Source: JAAZKV01 sp041659525 (GTDB taxonomy: Archaea; Iainarchaeota; Iainarchaeia; Iainarchaeales; JAAZKV01). Taken from it: 64,000 nucleotides of DNA. How positions within the stretch are numbered: the first letter of the stretch is position 1; every line of letters begins with the position of its first letter. This document shows, one piece after another, positions 44,661 through 53,846 of the stretch. The notes beneath the pieces were generated by a model, which worked only from the letters and a program-made list of their open reading frames with translations, had not been told where the DNA came from and did not search any database. The stretch spans positions 744,001 to 808,000 of the forward strand of contig JBAZYC010000001.1 in the NCBI GenBank assembly GCA_041659525.1, in the 5' to 3' direction. The position numbers and the translations under genes were made by a program.

Positions 44661-46424
44661 ATGATTGCAAATAAAGCTTACTCTAATATGGTTAGTGCGC
44701 AGGCCCCCTGTAGAGGGCAGGTACCCCTAAGGGCGCAGGGTACTATTGAGTATTTGGTTATTCTTGCGATTATTGTTGTTATTTCTCTTGTTGTTGTTGG
44801 TTTAGTTACAGGGGTAGTGGGTTCGCCTTCTACTCAAATTAATTCTTCAACTGACAAGATTGGAAATTTGACTAGTGGTGGAATTACTGTTGTGGAATCT
44901 GTTAGTGATTCTAGTGGAGATTCTTTAGTTAAATTGCAAAACAATAGTGGAGAAACACTGACTCTTGAAAAAGTTATGGTTGGTGAAAATGAAACTACTT
45001 TTAATGAACAATTAGTAACTGGGGACAACAAAACTTTTTCTTTGAGTGATTTGGATTTGAGTTGCCCTTGTACAGATGGTCAGGATAAAGTTTCTTGTAA
45101 TTTTACATTTTACTTAACTACATCTACTGGACTGCAAAAAAAACAAGTTGTTACTGTTAAAACTCAGTGCCAGCCAACAGTGGAAGCAACAAACCCTGCT
45201 GAAATAATTGGTTTAGGATCAGGAACTCTTTTGGATCCGTGGATAATAAATTCTTGTAGTGAATTACAAAATATTAGTCAACATTTAGATGGGAACTATT
45301 CACTTGGCGCTGATATAAATTGTTTAGAAACAAGAACTTGGAATGATTTAAATGGATTTATTCCAATTGGTGCTAATAGTCCTTTTACAGGAACATTAAA
45401 TGGGGCAAACAAAACTATTTCAGGATTATATATTAATATTCCGACAACAGACAAAAATATTGGATTATTTGGATCTACTTCTTCTGCAGCAATAATACAA
45501 AATATTGGTTTAATTGATCAAAATGTAATTGGAGTTCAAAGAGTGGGTGGGTTAATAGGTATGAATCAAGGATCTGTTTTGAATTCTTATACTACTGGGT
45601 CAACTAGAGGTAGTACTGTTGTAGTAGGTGGATTGATTGGATATAATTATGGAATTGTTTCAAATTCTCATAGTTCAGGATCTGTTACAGGAGTTACTAA
45701 TGTTGGTGGATTGATTGGAACTAATTATGATGTAATCACTTCAGATTCTTTTGGAATTATTTCTAATTCTTATAGTTCTTGTGCTACTACTGGTTCTGGC
45801 AATTATGTGGGTGGATTAATTGGATCTAATTATTATGGGTCTGTTTTGAATTCTTATAGTTCTGGTGTTACTACTGGTTCTGGAAGTTATGTTGGTGGAT
45901 TAGTTGGTTACAAAGAAAGAGGAAACATTTTGAATTCTTATAGTTCTGGTGTTACTACTGGTTCTGGAAGTTATGTAAGTGGACTAGTTGGATATAATTG
46001 GTATGGCTCAATTTTGAATTCTTATAGTTTAGGTTCTACTGTCGGCGGAACTAATGTTGGTGGGATAGCTGGTTATAATTCATTTAGTTCTATTTTGAAT
46101 TCATTAAGTGTAGGCTCTGTAACAGGAACAAGTACTGTTGGTGGAATAGTTGGAGGTAATCCTATGGGGGGAACGGTTTCTAATTCTTATTGGGATATAA
46201 GTAGAACAGGGAAAGCAGTTTGTTGCGGTTCGGGATCTTGTTCTTGTGTTGGAAAAAATTCTGCAAATTCTGATGTGAATGCTTGGTTTCCAAAAGCAAG
46301 TTTAAATAATGATTATAATGTTCCAATGCAACACAACGCAGTTGCAACAAATGATTGGACTTTTGGTTTAGATAAAAATTGGGTTGCACAAGATAATAAT
46401 TATCCTAAATTGAGTTGGCAATAA
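44661..46424 (+). CDS. Pilin-like GLUG-repeat surface protein 1
   Basis: 587 aa from the ATG at 44661. N-terminal head containing a palindrome-encoded stretch (AQAPCRGQVPLRAQ), then the class III signal and helix GTIEYLVILAIIVVISLVVV, nearly identical to GLUG pilins 2 and 3. A beta domain with a CPC motif (SCPCTDGQDKVSC) spans ~40-180. From ~190 it is a right-handed beta-helix with GLUG repeats (VGGLIG...SNSYSSG..T units, at least seven). It ends with a C-terminal YPKLSWQ shared by all three. GLUG proteins are surface adhesins or protease-associated in bacteria. Here it probably forms a pilin-anchored adhesin. First of three tandem paralogues. Confidence 0.85.
   Translation: MIANKAYSNMVSAQAPCRGQVPLRAQGTIEYLVILAIIVVISLVVVGLVTGVVGSPSTQINSSTDKIGNLTSGGITVVESVSDSSGDSLVKLQNNSGETLTLEKVMVGENETTFNEQLVTGDNKTFSLSDLDLSCPCTDGQDKVSCNFTFYLTTSTGLQKKQVVTVKTQCQPTVEATNPAEIIGLGSGTLLDPWIINSCSELQNISQHLDGNYSLGADINCLETRTWNDLNGFIPIGANSPFTGTLNGANKTISGLYINIPTTDKNIGLFGSTSSAAIIQNIGLIDQNVIGVQRVGGLIGMNQGSVLNSYTTGSTRGSTVVVGGLIGYNYGIVSNSHSSGSVTGVTNVGGLIGTNYDVITSDSFGIISNSYSSCATTGSGNYVGGLIGSNYYGSVLNSYSSGVTTGSGSYVGGLVGYKERGNILNSYSSGVTTGSGSYVSGLVGYNWYGSILNSYSLGSTVGGTNVGGIAGYNSFSSILNSLSVGSVTGTSTVGGIVGGNPMGGTVSNSYWDISRTGKAVCCGSGSCSCVGKNSANSDVNAWFPKASLNNDYNVPMQHNAVATNDWTFGLDKNWVAQDNNYPKLSWQ
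44697..44743 (+). repeat. In-frame palindromic element in the head of GLUG pilin 1
   Basis: GC-rich segment with two small inverted repeats (44703-44718 and ~44723-44732) and flanking copies of GCGCAG. It adds about 14 residues just before the GTIEY processing site. GLUG pilin 2 has a shorter relative (46519-46545); GLUG pilin 3 has none. Confidence 0.65.
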
Positions 46425-46478
46425 ATTTTAGGCAATAAATTGAGGGTAATAAAAAGTAATTTCCGTTTAACATAAGCT

Positions 46479-46488
46479 TTTTATATTT
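46479..46488 (+). promoter_or_regulatory. TATA box of GLUG pilin 2
   Basis: TTTTATATTT centred ~24 nt upstream of the ATG at 46507; leaderless arrangement. Confidence 0.55.
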
Positions 46489-46506
46489 AGGATTCTTATT
46501 TCATTT

Positions 46507-48534
46507 ATGGTTAACAGAGCGCAGGCCCTCTATCAAGGGCAGGGTACTATTGAGTATTTAGTTATTCTTGCTATTATTGTTGTAATATCTCTTGTGGTTG
46601 TTGGTTTGACTACTAATATGGTTGGTTCTCCTTCTACTCAAATTAGTTCAACAAATGATAAGATTGGTAATTTGACTAGTGGCGGAATTAGTGTGGTTGA
46701 AGCGGTTACTGATTCAGCAGGAGATTCTATTGTAAGGTTTCAAAATAATTCTGGAGAAAATATTACTTTAACAAAAATTGTTTCAGGTGGAATTGAAAAT
46801 GATTATTCTCAATCAATTCTTCAAGGTGAAAAGATTAGTATTGGAGTTGATTCTTTAAATTTAAATTGTCCTTGTACTACTGGGCAAGAAAAAGTTTCTT
46901 GTGATTATACTTTGACTTTTATTTCTAGTAGTGGTTTAACAAAAACAATAACTAGAACCACTCAAGTGGATTGTGTGAACGATGTTAATTCTAATGCAAC
47001 TGTTATTCCTCCAACCACTACAATTTCTAATAGTAATTGTTGGAACGAATCAGTTTCCCCTCACCAAATTTGTACTTTGAGTGATTTGAATAGAGTAAGA
47101 GAACATTTGGATTGGAGTTATGAATTAAAAACTGATATTAATGCTTATCCAACATCAACTTGGAATAATGAATATGGATTTGAACCAATTGGACGCCCTG
47201 CTCATTGTGCTGATCCTCGTTGTACAGATCAAACTTCTTGTGAAAGAGAATTGGGTTGTGACTCTACTTGGAATTTAACAAGTGGATGTAGTTTCGAGCG
47301 TGAAGATCTTTGTTATTATGACCAAGGTTTTTGTGAGAATGAGTGTGGTGGAACTTGGGATGATTACGAGTGGACTTGTAATGGAGTAACATCCGAATTG
47401 AGTTGTGATTATAATTCAGATCTTTGCGAGAGTAGTCCTTTTTGTGGAGAAATTCCATTTGGAGGGACTTTTACTCAAGGGGTATGGAATGAAGCAAATA
47501 CTTGTTCTAGTACAGCTTGTTCAACTCAATTAACTTGTGAACAAACTCTTGGTTGTGCTACTACTTGGATTTCTGATTCTCCTTTCATTGGAAATTTTGA
47601 TGGAAAAAATAAAACTATTTCAGGATTAAATATTAATTTTCCAGTTTCTGAAGTTGGTTTATTTGGAAAAATTAGTTTAGCAAGCACAAGTCTAAGCAAT
47701 ATCATTGTGGAAGACGCAAGTGTGACTGGGAGCAATTATCTAATTGGTGGTCTTGTTGGTAATCAATTAAACGGAACTATTTCTAATTCTTCTTACAATG
47801 GTAATGTTGGTGGCGGTGGTTCTTCTGGTGGTCTTGTTGGTTGGCAGCAAGGAGGAATTATTTCCGGTTCTCATGCAAGTGGAAATGTGAGTGCGAGTCT
47901 TGGTAGCAATATGGGTGGTCTTGTTGGTTATCAAAGTGGAGGAGTTATTTCTAATTCTTACTCAACAAGTACTGTGAGTGGTACTCATTTCCTCGGGGGA
48001 CTTGTTGGTTATCAAGGTGGGTCAATTTTTAGTTCTTATGCAACTGGGCGGGTAGCTGGTGGTTTTAGTTACCAAGTTGGTGGTCTTGTTGGTGGACAAG
48101 ATGGGCCAATTTCTAATTCTTATGCTAGAGGGAATGTTTGGGGTTTAGATATGATTGGTGGCCTAGTTGGAAATCAAAATAGTTCTATTACTGGTTCTTA
48201 TTCTACAGGGAGTGTAAATGGTTCTTTAGAAATTGGTGGTCTTGTTGGTGAACAAAATAGTTCTATTACAAATTCATTTTCAACTGGGAGTGTAACAGGG
48301 GATGAGGGTTATTCAGGAGGACTTGTTGGTTATCTTAGTGGTTCAATTAGTTCTTCTTATTGGGATGTTGTTTTGAGTAACAGAAGTAATTGTTATCCTG
48401 ATGGTAATACTGGTTGTACTGCGACTAATAATTTAGTAACTGCTTATTATGGAAGTAATGGTGTTACAAAATTAGGTAACGATGGTAATTGGGTTGCTCA
48501 AGAAAACAATTATCCAATACTAAGTTGGCAATAA
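46507..48534 (+). CDS. Pilin-like GLUG-repeat surface protein 2 with Cys-rich insertion
   Basis: 675 aa. Same class III signal and helix as the neighbours (GQGTIEYLVILAIIVVIS), same CPC beta domain, then a beta-helix. Unlike the others, a ~125-residue Cys-rich segment (about 230-355, some 20 Cys) interrupts the beta-helix start between FEPIG and PFIGNFDG. It contains a duplicated motif of type C-x3-T-x-C-E-x2-LGC-x2-TW. About nine GLUG repeats follow and the protein ends NYPILSWQ. Probably an adhesin variant with a disulphide-bonded binding knob (inference). Confidence 0.85.
   Translation: MVNRAQALYQGQGTIEYLVILAIIVVISLVVVGLTTNMVGSPSTQISSTNDKIGNLTSGGISVVEAVTDSAGDSIVRFQNNSGENITLTKIVSGGIENDYSQSILQGEKISIGVDSLNLNCPCTTGQEKVSCDYTLTFISSSGLTKTITRTTQVDCVNDVNSNATVIPPTTTISNSNCWNESVSPHQICTLSDLNRVREHLDWSYELKTDINAYPTSTWNNEYGFEPIGRPAHCADPRCTDQTSCERELGCDSTWNLTSGCSFEREDLCYYDQGFCENECGGTWDDYEWTCNGVTSELSCDYNSDLCESSPFCGEIPFGGTFTQGVWNEANTCSSTACSTQLTCEQTLGCATTWISDSPFIGNFDGKNKTISGLNINFPVSEVGLFGKISLASTSLSNIIVEDASVTGSNYLIGGLVGNQLNGTISNSSYNGNVGGGGSSGGLVGWQQGGIISGSHASGNVSASLGSNMGGLVGYQSGGVISNSYSTSTVSGTHFLGGLVGYQGGSIFSSYATGRVAGGFSYQVGGLVGGQDGPISNSYARGNVWGLDMIGGLVGNQNSSITGSYSTGSVNGSLEIGGLVGEQNSSITNSFSTGSVTGDEGYSGGLVGYLSGSISSSYWDVVLSNRSNCYPDGNTGCTATNNLVTAYYGSNGVTKLGNDGNWVAQENNYPILSWQ
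46519..46545 (+). repeat. In-frame palindromic element in the head of GLUG pilin 2
   Basis: GCCCT (46525-46529) and AGGGC (46536-46540) pair around a 6-nt loop, flanked by GCGCAG and CAGGG as in the element at 44697. Encodes RAQALYQGQ just before the processing site. Confidence 0.65.
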
Positions 48535-48579
48535 TTTTTTTTTAAAAAGTTTTCTCTAATTTTTTCAGATTTTCTTTCT

Positions 48580-48807
48580 CTAAGCTTTTGCTCTTTTTGC
48601 TAAATTTTTTACTCTTATATCATTTCTTTTTATTCGTACTTGTGTTAAGTATTTCTCCCACATTTTTGCTCGTTGTTCTTCTGAAAGGTTAAGTAATTGT
48701 TCTCTAAATTGTTCTTTCCAAATAGCTTGTGTTTTTCCAGTCTCAATCGCTTTTCTATAATCAACTCTTTTTTTTGTAGTACTTAATCTTGGTAATCTTG
48801 GCGTCAT
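48580..48807 (-). CDS. Small basic protein, function unknown
   Basis: 75 aa, very Lys/Arg-rich (pI high), helical, opening TPRLPRLSTTKKRVDYRKA, with KNLAKRAKA at the C-terminus. No membrane segment. Not recognised; nucleic-acid binding is plausible from charge only. It sits between GLUG pilins 2 and 3 on the opposite strand, ATG start. Confidence 0.55.
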   Translation of the reverse strand: MTPRLPRLSTTKKRVDYRKAIETGKTQAIWKEQFREQLLNLSEEQRAKMWEKYLTQVRIKRNDIRVKNLAKRAKA

Positions 48808-48890
48808 ACATTAACTTCTGTTTAGGGTATTAATAAGGTTTTTTGTTAACATAAATTTGTTTCAAAAAACTTTTTTTAACAAAAGATTGA

Positions 48891-48900
48891 TTTAAATATA
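48891..48900 (+). promoter_or_regulatory. TATA box of GLUG pilin 3
   Basis: TTTAAATATA centred ~25 nt upstream of the ATG at 48920. The following GAAGCATATTTTAGTA matches the GLUG pilin 1 promoter. Confidence 0.6.
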
Positions 48901-48919
48901 ATTGAAGCATATTTTAGTA

Positions 48920-51043
48920 ATGGTTGTAAATCATGCTCAAGTTTCCCTTTTCTCTTTTGAGAACAAGCAAGGGCAAGGTACAATTGAGTATCTTGTTATT
49001 CTTGCAATAATTGTTGTAATTTCTCTTGTGGTTGTTGGTTTGGTAACAGGGATGTTTGGTGCTCCTTCTACCCAGATTTCTACTACTACGGATAAAGTCG
49101 GGAGTTTGACTTCTGGAGGAATTACTGTTGTTGAGTCTGTTAGTGATTTTAGTGGAGATTCGGTTGTGAGGTTGGAGAATGTGTCTGGCGAGAATCTTAT
49201 TTTAAATAAAGTTAGTGTTGGTGAAAGAGAATTGACTTTTGATGAGCAACTCGTAAGAGGGGACATTAAGAATTTTTCTTTGAGTGATTTGGGTTTGAGT
49301 TGTCCTTGTATAGAAGGGCAAAGTTTTGTTTCTTGTAGTTTTACGTTTTATTTAACTTCATCTACTGGACTACAAAAGAAACAAGTAGTAACTACTAAGG
49401 TTGATTGTTTACCTGAAGCGTTGGAAGAGCCAATTAATACAATAATTTCTTTGGATACTAATGCTCCTGCGATTGCATTGCTTTCTCCTGCTGATAATAA
49501 CGAATCAATTGTTTCAAATACTATTTTTGCTTATAATGTAACTGATGATAGAAATATTATTAGTTGTAGTTTGCTAATTGATGGGGTTGTTGATCAAACT
49601 GATTTTGTTGCTCCATTTAATTCTTTTACAAGAAGTTTTTCTGAAGAAATAGATTACAATTGGAATATTAGTTGTACAGACTTGAGAAACAATACTATTG
49701 CAACTCAAAGAAAAATTACTTATAATAATCCGTCTACTATTAGAACTTGTTTAGAGTTACAAAATGTTAAAAATGATTTAAGTGGAAGTTATGCTTTAAT
49801 GAATGATATTAATTGTGATGTGTCTCCTTATAATAGCGGATTGGGATTTGAACCAATTGGAAATAGTAGTACTAAATTTGTTGGAACCTTTGATGGTAAT
49901 AGTAAATCTATTTCAGGATTGTATATTAATCGTCCAGATTCAAACTATGTTGGACTTTTTGGTTATATCTCTGGAGCGACAATTGAAGATGTTGGTTTGA
50001 TTGATGTTGATTTGAATGGACTTTCTTATGTGGGTAGTTTAGTTGGTTTATCTGATTCCTCTTCTTTAATTTCTAATTCTTATTCTACGGGGGTTGTAAT
50101 TGGTAATAATTATTACATTGGTGGTTTAGTTGGCTCATTGTCTTCTGGAGAAATTAATAATTCTTATTCTACTGTTAGCATAAATTTACCTTCGCGTTTA
50201 ACTAAATATGGGGTTTATGTTGGTGGTTTAGTTGGGGATCAATCTTCAGGAAATATACTAAGTTCTTATTCAAGTGGAAGTTTGTCTGGGTTTTTTTATG
50301 TTGGTGGTCTTGTAGGTCGACAGGTTGATGGAGATATTAACAGTAGTTATTTTTCAGGAAGTTTGGTTGGTGAAGATTATGTTGGTGGTTTAGTTGGTAC
50401 TCAACAATCGTTAGGATTAGTTTCAGATTGTTATTCAACAGGAATTATTCAATCAACAAATCTGGCAGGGGGATTTGTTGGAACTCAAGCTGGATTTATT
50501 ACAAGTTCTTATTCTTTAGGAAATGTTACTGGTGGAACTACTGTTGGTGGATTTGCAGGGTCAATGTCTGCAACTGGACTAATTGTTAAATCATTTTCAG
50601 ATGGAAATGTGTCTGGTAATAGTGCAGCTATTGGTTCTTATTATTCAGGAGGGTTTGTAGGTTATTTAGTTTCAGGGGATGTTAATGATTCTTATTCAAT
50701 TGGAAGCGTGACAAGAAGAGGGGGAACAGGAACTAACTTTGGTGGATTTGTAGGAAAAAATTATCGGGGAAAAATATTCAATTCTTATTCTTTAGGTGGA
50801 ATACATTACACTGGAACATCTGATCCAACTAGTAAAGGATTTGCAGGAGCAGTTGATACAGGAACAGGTTATCAAATGTCTGGAAATTATTGGGACTTTA
50901 ATACTTCTTTACAATTAACAACTTCAGGAATAGCAACTGGAAAAACTACTACTCAAATGAAAACTGTTTCAACTTATTCTGGTTGGAGTTCAAGTATTTG
51001 GGATTTAGTAGAAGGACAATATCCTATTTTAAGTTGGCAATAG
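48920..51043 (+). CDS. Pilin-like GLUG-repeat surface protein 3
   Basis: 707 aa from the ATG at 48920; TTG 48902 lies between the TATA box and the expected transcription start, so the longer frame is unlikely. Head with NKQGQGTIEYLVILAIIVVISLVVVG (split here only by the signal logic), then the CPC beta domain (SCPCIEGQSFVSC), an extra Ig-like domain (~145-235: PAIALLSPADNN...TYNNPS), then a GLUG beta-helix with about ten repeats and the shared end YPILSWQ. Same family as the two genes before it; differs by the Ig domain and longer helix. Confidence 0.85.
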   Translation: MVVNHAQVSLFSFENKQGQGTIEYLVILAIIVVISLVVVGLVTGMFGAPSTQISTTTDKVGSLTSGGITVVESVSDFSGDSVVRLENVSGENLILNKVSVGERELTFDEQLVRGDIKNFSLSDLGLSCPCIEGQSFVSCSFTFYLTSSTGLQKKQVVTTKVDCLPEALEEPINTIISLDTNAPAIALLSPADNNESIVSNTIFAYNVTDDRNIISCSLLIDGVVDQTDFVAPFNSFTRSFSEEIDYNWNISCTDLRNNTIATQRKITYNNPSTIRTCLELQNVKNDLSGSYALMNDINCDVSPYNSGLGFEPIGNSSTKFVGTFDGNSKSISGLYINRPDSNYVGLFGYISGATIEDVGLIDVDLNGLSYVGSLVGLSDSSSLISNSYSTGVVIGNNYYIGGLVGSLSSGEINNSYSTVSINLPSRLTKYGVYVGGLVGDQSSGNILSSYSSGSLSGFFYVGGLVGRQVDGDINSSYFSGSLVGEDYVGGLVGTQQSLGLVSDCYSTGIIQSTNLAGGFVGTQAGFITSSYSLGNVTGGTTVGGFAGSMSATGLIVKSFSDGNVSGNSAAIGSYYSGGFVGYLVSGDVNDSYSIGSVTRRGGTGTNFGGFVGKNYRGKIFNSYSLGGIHYTGTSDPTSKGFAGAVDTGTGYQMSGNYWDFNTSLQLTTSGIATGKTTTQMKTVSTYSGWSSSIWDLVEGQYPILSWQ

Positions 51044-51180
51044 TTATTGCGGGCAATAAATTGTAAACAGTAAACCCAGTGGGCCGGCTGCAGGTAGTAA
51101 ATAACCTGCTGAGTACAGGTTGTAAGCGGTAAATCTGAAGATAATAAATTATATGTAGAGGACTATTGGTAATAAAGTGG
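51044..51180. repeat. Degenerate GTAAAT/GGCAATAAA repeats after GLUG pilin 3
   Basis: After the stop, GGCAATA(A/G) from the gene end recurs as GGGCAATAAA, AGTAAA, GTAAAT, GGTAAAT and AATAAA over ~100 bp, with a small inverted repeat CAGGT...ACCTG near 51090-51107. A milder version follows GLUG pilin 1 (46420-46460). No gene seen. Confidence 0.5.
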
Positions 51181-51208
51181 TTTTATTTTGTCTGAAAGTT
51201 CGTTCCGT

Positions 51209-51224
51209 AAGCTATAAAAAGCTT
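51209..51224 (+). promoter_or_regulatory. Thermosome promoter, TATA box inside a palindrome
   Basis: AAGCT (51209-51213) and AGCTT (51220-51224) flank the TATA core ATAAAA. The ATG at 51294 lies ~77 nt downstream, giving a ~50 nt leader with GGAGGG. A repressor on this palindrome would block TBP, as known for archaeal heat-shock control; this is inference. Confidence 0.5.
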
Positions 51225-51293
51225 TTTTTGCAGTCTTTCCATAAAGAGCCTGTTTTTAGAAGATGTGCTTATTTCTGAGTGGAGGGAATGTTT

Positions 51294-52931
51294 ATGGCTG
51301 AAAATGTTGATCAACAAAATGCGTTCATGGGTGAAGGAACAAAAAGAACTAGGGGAAGAGATGCTCAAAGAATGAATATTTTAATCGCAAGAGCAGTTGC
51401 TCAAGCAGTTAAATCTACTTTAGGTCCTAAAGGAATGGACAAAATGATTGTTGATGATTTAGGAGAAGTAACTATCTCTAATGATGGTGCTACTATTCTT
51501 TCAGAAATGGCTATTGAACACCCTGTTGGAAAAATGATGGTGGATGTTGCTAAGACTCAAGACGAAGAAGTTGGGGACGGTACTACTACTGCAGTTATTT
51601 TAGCTGGAACTTTTTTAGAAAAAGCTGAAAAATTATTGGATGACTCTATTCACCCAAGCATTATAATTAATGGATACATGATGGCTGCTGCTAAAGCAAA
51701 AGAATTTTACGCAGAAACAGCTGACGTTGTTAAATTTGATGACAAAAAAACTCTTAGAATAATTGCTCTAACTTCTATCACAGGAAAATCTGCTGAGTTC
51801 GCTGATTCACTTGCTGATTTAGTAGTTGATGCTGTTAATAGTGTTGTTGATGTTGATGGAACAAAAATGACTATCAACGAAGACAATATTAAACTTGAAA
51901 AGAAAACTGGTGGCTCATTAAAAGACACTCAATTAATTAGTGGTATTGTAATTGACAAAGAAATTGTTCACACAGGAATGCCTAGAAGCGTAACTAATGC
52001 AAAAATAGCTTTGCTTGATTTGGCTCTTGAAGTAAAAGAACCTGAATCAGATGCTAAAATCGAAATCAATACTCCTGAACAATTACAAGCATTCATCGAT
52101 ACTGAAGAAAAGCAACTAAAAGACATGGTTGGAACTATAAAGAAAGTTGGAGCTAACGTTGTTATTACTCAAAAAGGAATTGATGATTTAGCACAACACT
52201 ATTTAGCAAAGGAAGGAATCATTGCTGTTAGAAGAGTAAAAAAATCTGACATGGATGCACTTGCAAGAGCAACTGGAGCTAGTATTATTACTAGTATGAA
52301 AGAACTTTCTGTAAAAGATTTAGGTAACGCTGGTAAGGTACTAGAGAAAAAAGTTGCTGGAGACGCAATGGTTTTCGTTGAGCAATGCAAAAACCCTAAG
52401 AGTGTTTCAATTTTAATTAGAGGCGGAACTCAACACATCGTTGACGAATCAGAAAGAGCAATAGTTGATGCTATTGGTTCTGTTTCAAGCGCAATCGAAA
52501 TGGGAAAAGTTTTGGTTGGAGCTGGGTCTTGCGAAGCAGAAGTTGCTGTTAGACTAAGAGACTACGCTAAAACTATTGGTGGAAGAGAGCAATTAGCAAT
52601 CGAAGCATTTGCTGAAGCACTTGAAGTAATACCAAGAACTCTAGCAGAGACAGCAGGAATGGATCCTATTGATGCATTAGTTACTCTAAGAAGTGCTCAC
52701 TCAAAGAAAGATGGAAAGTACTTTGGAGTAAATGTTTACAAAGGAAGAATAGAGGACATGAAGAACTCTAAGTGCTTAGAACCATTGCAAGTAAAAACAC
52801 AAGCAATTGATTCTGCAAGCGAAGTAGCTGAAATGATTCTAAGAATAGATGACATCATTTTAGGTTCTTCAAAATCAAGAGGAATGCCACAGATGCCTGG
52901 CGGAATGGGCGGACAAGGAATGGACATGTAA
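51294..52931 (+). CDS. thsA: Thermosome subunit (group II chaperonin)
   Basis: 545 aa, the usual length. ATP-driven protein folding in a double ring. The start is ATG 51294, 8 nt after GGAGGG. Motifs: TLGPKGMDKMIVDD, NDGATIL, the nucleotide-binding GDGTTTAVIL (~94-103), apical domain in the middle, GGTQHIVDESERA and GAGSCEAEVAVRL in the C-terminal equatorial part, ending in the GGMGG tail typical of the family. Only one subunit gene is in the window. A palindromic TATA region lies upstream and a hairpin terminator downstream. Confidence 0.97.
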   Translation: MAENVDQQNAFMGEGTKRTRGRDAQRMNILIARAVAQAVKSTLGPKGMDKMIVDDLGEVTISNDGATILSEMAIEHPVGKMMVDVAKTQDEEVGDGTTTAVILAGTFLEKAEKLLDDSIHPSIIINGYMMAAAKAKEFYAETADVVKFDDKKTLRIIALTSITGKSAEFADSLADLVVDAVNSVVDVDGTKMTINEDNIKLEKKTGGSLKDTQLISGIVIDKEIVHTGMPRSVTNAKIALLDLALEVKEPESDAKIEINTPEQLQAFIDTEEKQLKDMVGTIKKVGANVVITQKGIDDLAQHYLAKEGIIAVRRVKKSDMDALARATGASIITSMKELSVKDLGNAGKVLEKKVAGDAMVFVEQCKNPKSVSILIRGGTQHIVDESERAIVDAIGSVSSAIEMGKVLVGAGSCEAEVAVRLRDYAKTIGGREQLAIEAFAEALEVIPRTLAETAGMDPIDALVTLRSAHSKKDGKYFGVNVYKGRIEDMKNSKCLEPLQVKTQAIDSASEVAEMILRIDDIILGSSKSRGMPQMPGGMGGQGMDM

Positions 52932-52979
52932 CTTCCACTCTGTTGAGTGAAAGGAGCGTAAATAATAATTTCAATACTT

Positions 52980-53020
52980 GAGCGGGTAATAGATACTCGC
53001 TTTTGTATTTCTTTTTTTAA
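52980..53020 (+). terminator. Terminator of the thermosome gene
   Basis: AGCGGGTA (52981-52988) pairs with TACTCGCT (52994-53001) with one G-T pair, followed by TTTGTATTTC and a T run. Confidence 0.65.
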
Positions 53021-53101
53021 TAATTTTTTATTAGTAAATCTTTTTTTGAAATCTTTTTTCTATTAAGTAGGTTTTTATTTTGTAAAATTATTAAAAAAAG
53101 T

Positions 53102-53719
53102 TTAATTTTTATTGAAAATTTTTCCCGAACCGATTGGATTTTTTTCTATTGCTTCGCATGCTTTTTGGAAAACCTGTTCTTCATTTAAATTATCTGTGTT
53201 TATTATTAAGTCAAAAACCTCGAGATTTTTTCCCCAAGTAAATCCATAAGTCTTTTTGAAAATTTCTATGGATTTACTCTCTTTTGTCACAACGCTATTC
53301 TTTGATTCTTCAACACTTTTACCATTTCTATTTGAAATTCTCTCAAAACGAATATTGTCAGATGCAGTAAGCCAAATTTTGTATCCTTTTTTGCTTAACC
53401 AAGGCATAACCCAGCTATCAATAACAACCCCGCCTTTTTCAATGAGCTTAAATAATTCTTCATCGGTTTTTTTATCAAAATCAGGATCTTTAAGTCTATC
53501 AGCAAGAAACTTTTTTCCTTCAGGACTTTCCCAAAATCCTGTGTTTTTTTCCACTGGGACTTTTTGCTTTTTTAATTCCATTTCAAGTACGCTTCTAAGC
53601 ACTCCTGATGTAGGAGTATATTTTATTTTAAAATGCTCTGCAATTTTTTCACACAAAACACTTTTTCCAGCCCCAGCTAAACCTGAAATTATTATAACTA
53701 GTTTTTTCTTTTCTTGCAT
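53102..53719 (-). CDS. cmk: Cytidylate kinase-like NMP kinase
   Basis: 205 aa from the ATG at 53719 (frame open to 53773 without support). Walker A GLAGAGKS (residues ~12-19), then TPTSGVLRSV, an NMP-binding helix region, VIDSWVMPWL, and the LID-like RISNRNGKSVEESK. Pattern fits the archaeal type-2 cytidylate kinases (CMP/dCMP + ATP), with less certainty than for canonical members because the HxVRxP-like middle is weak. An adenylate/shikimate-kinase-like NMP kinase is the alternative. Confidence 0.7.
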   Translation of the reverse strand: MQEKKKLVIIISGLAGAGKSVLCEKIAEHFKIKYTPTSGVLRSVLEMELKKQKVPVEKNTGFWESPEGKKFLADRLKDPDFDKKTDEELFKLIEKGGVVIDSWVMPWLSKKGYKIWLTASDNIRFERISNRNGKSVEESKNSVVTKESKSIEIFKKTYGFTWGKNLEVFDLIINTDNLNEEQVFQKACEAIEKNPIGSGKIFNKN

Positions 53720-53846
53720 GAAGAAATAATTTTTGGTTGTGTTAAAAAAGCTATGGTGGGCATGGTTGCGCATCTAAAACCATCATTTAATCCTCTATTT
53801 CCTTCAAACTATTCGCTTTAAATAATTTAAGTTCTTCCTAATTAGC

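Noticed and set aside
45540..50800. Tandem DNA repeats that might be CRISPR or satellite
   Set aside because: They are the coding DNA of GLUG protein repeats, irregular in length and in frame.
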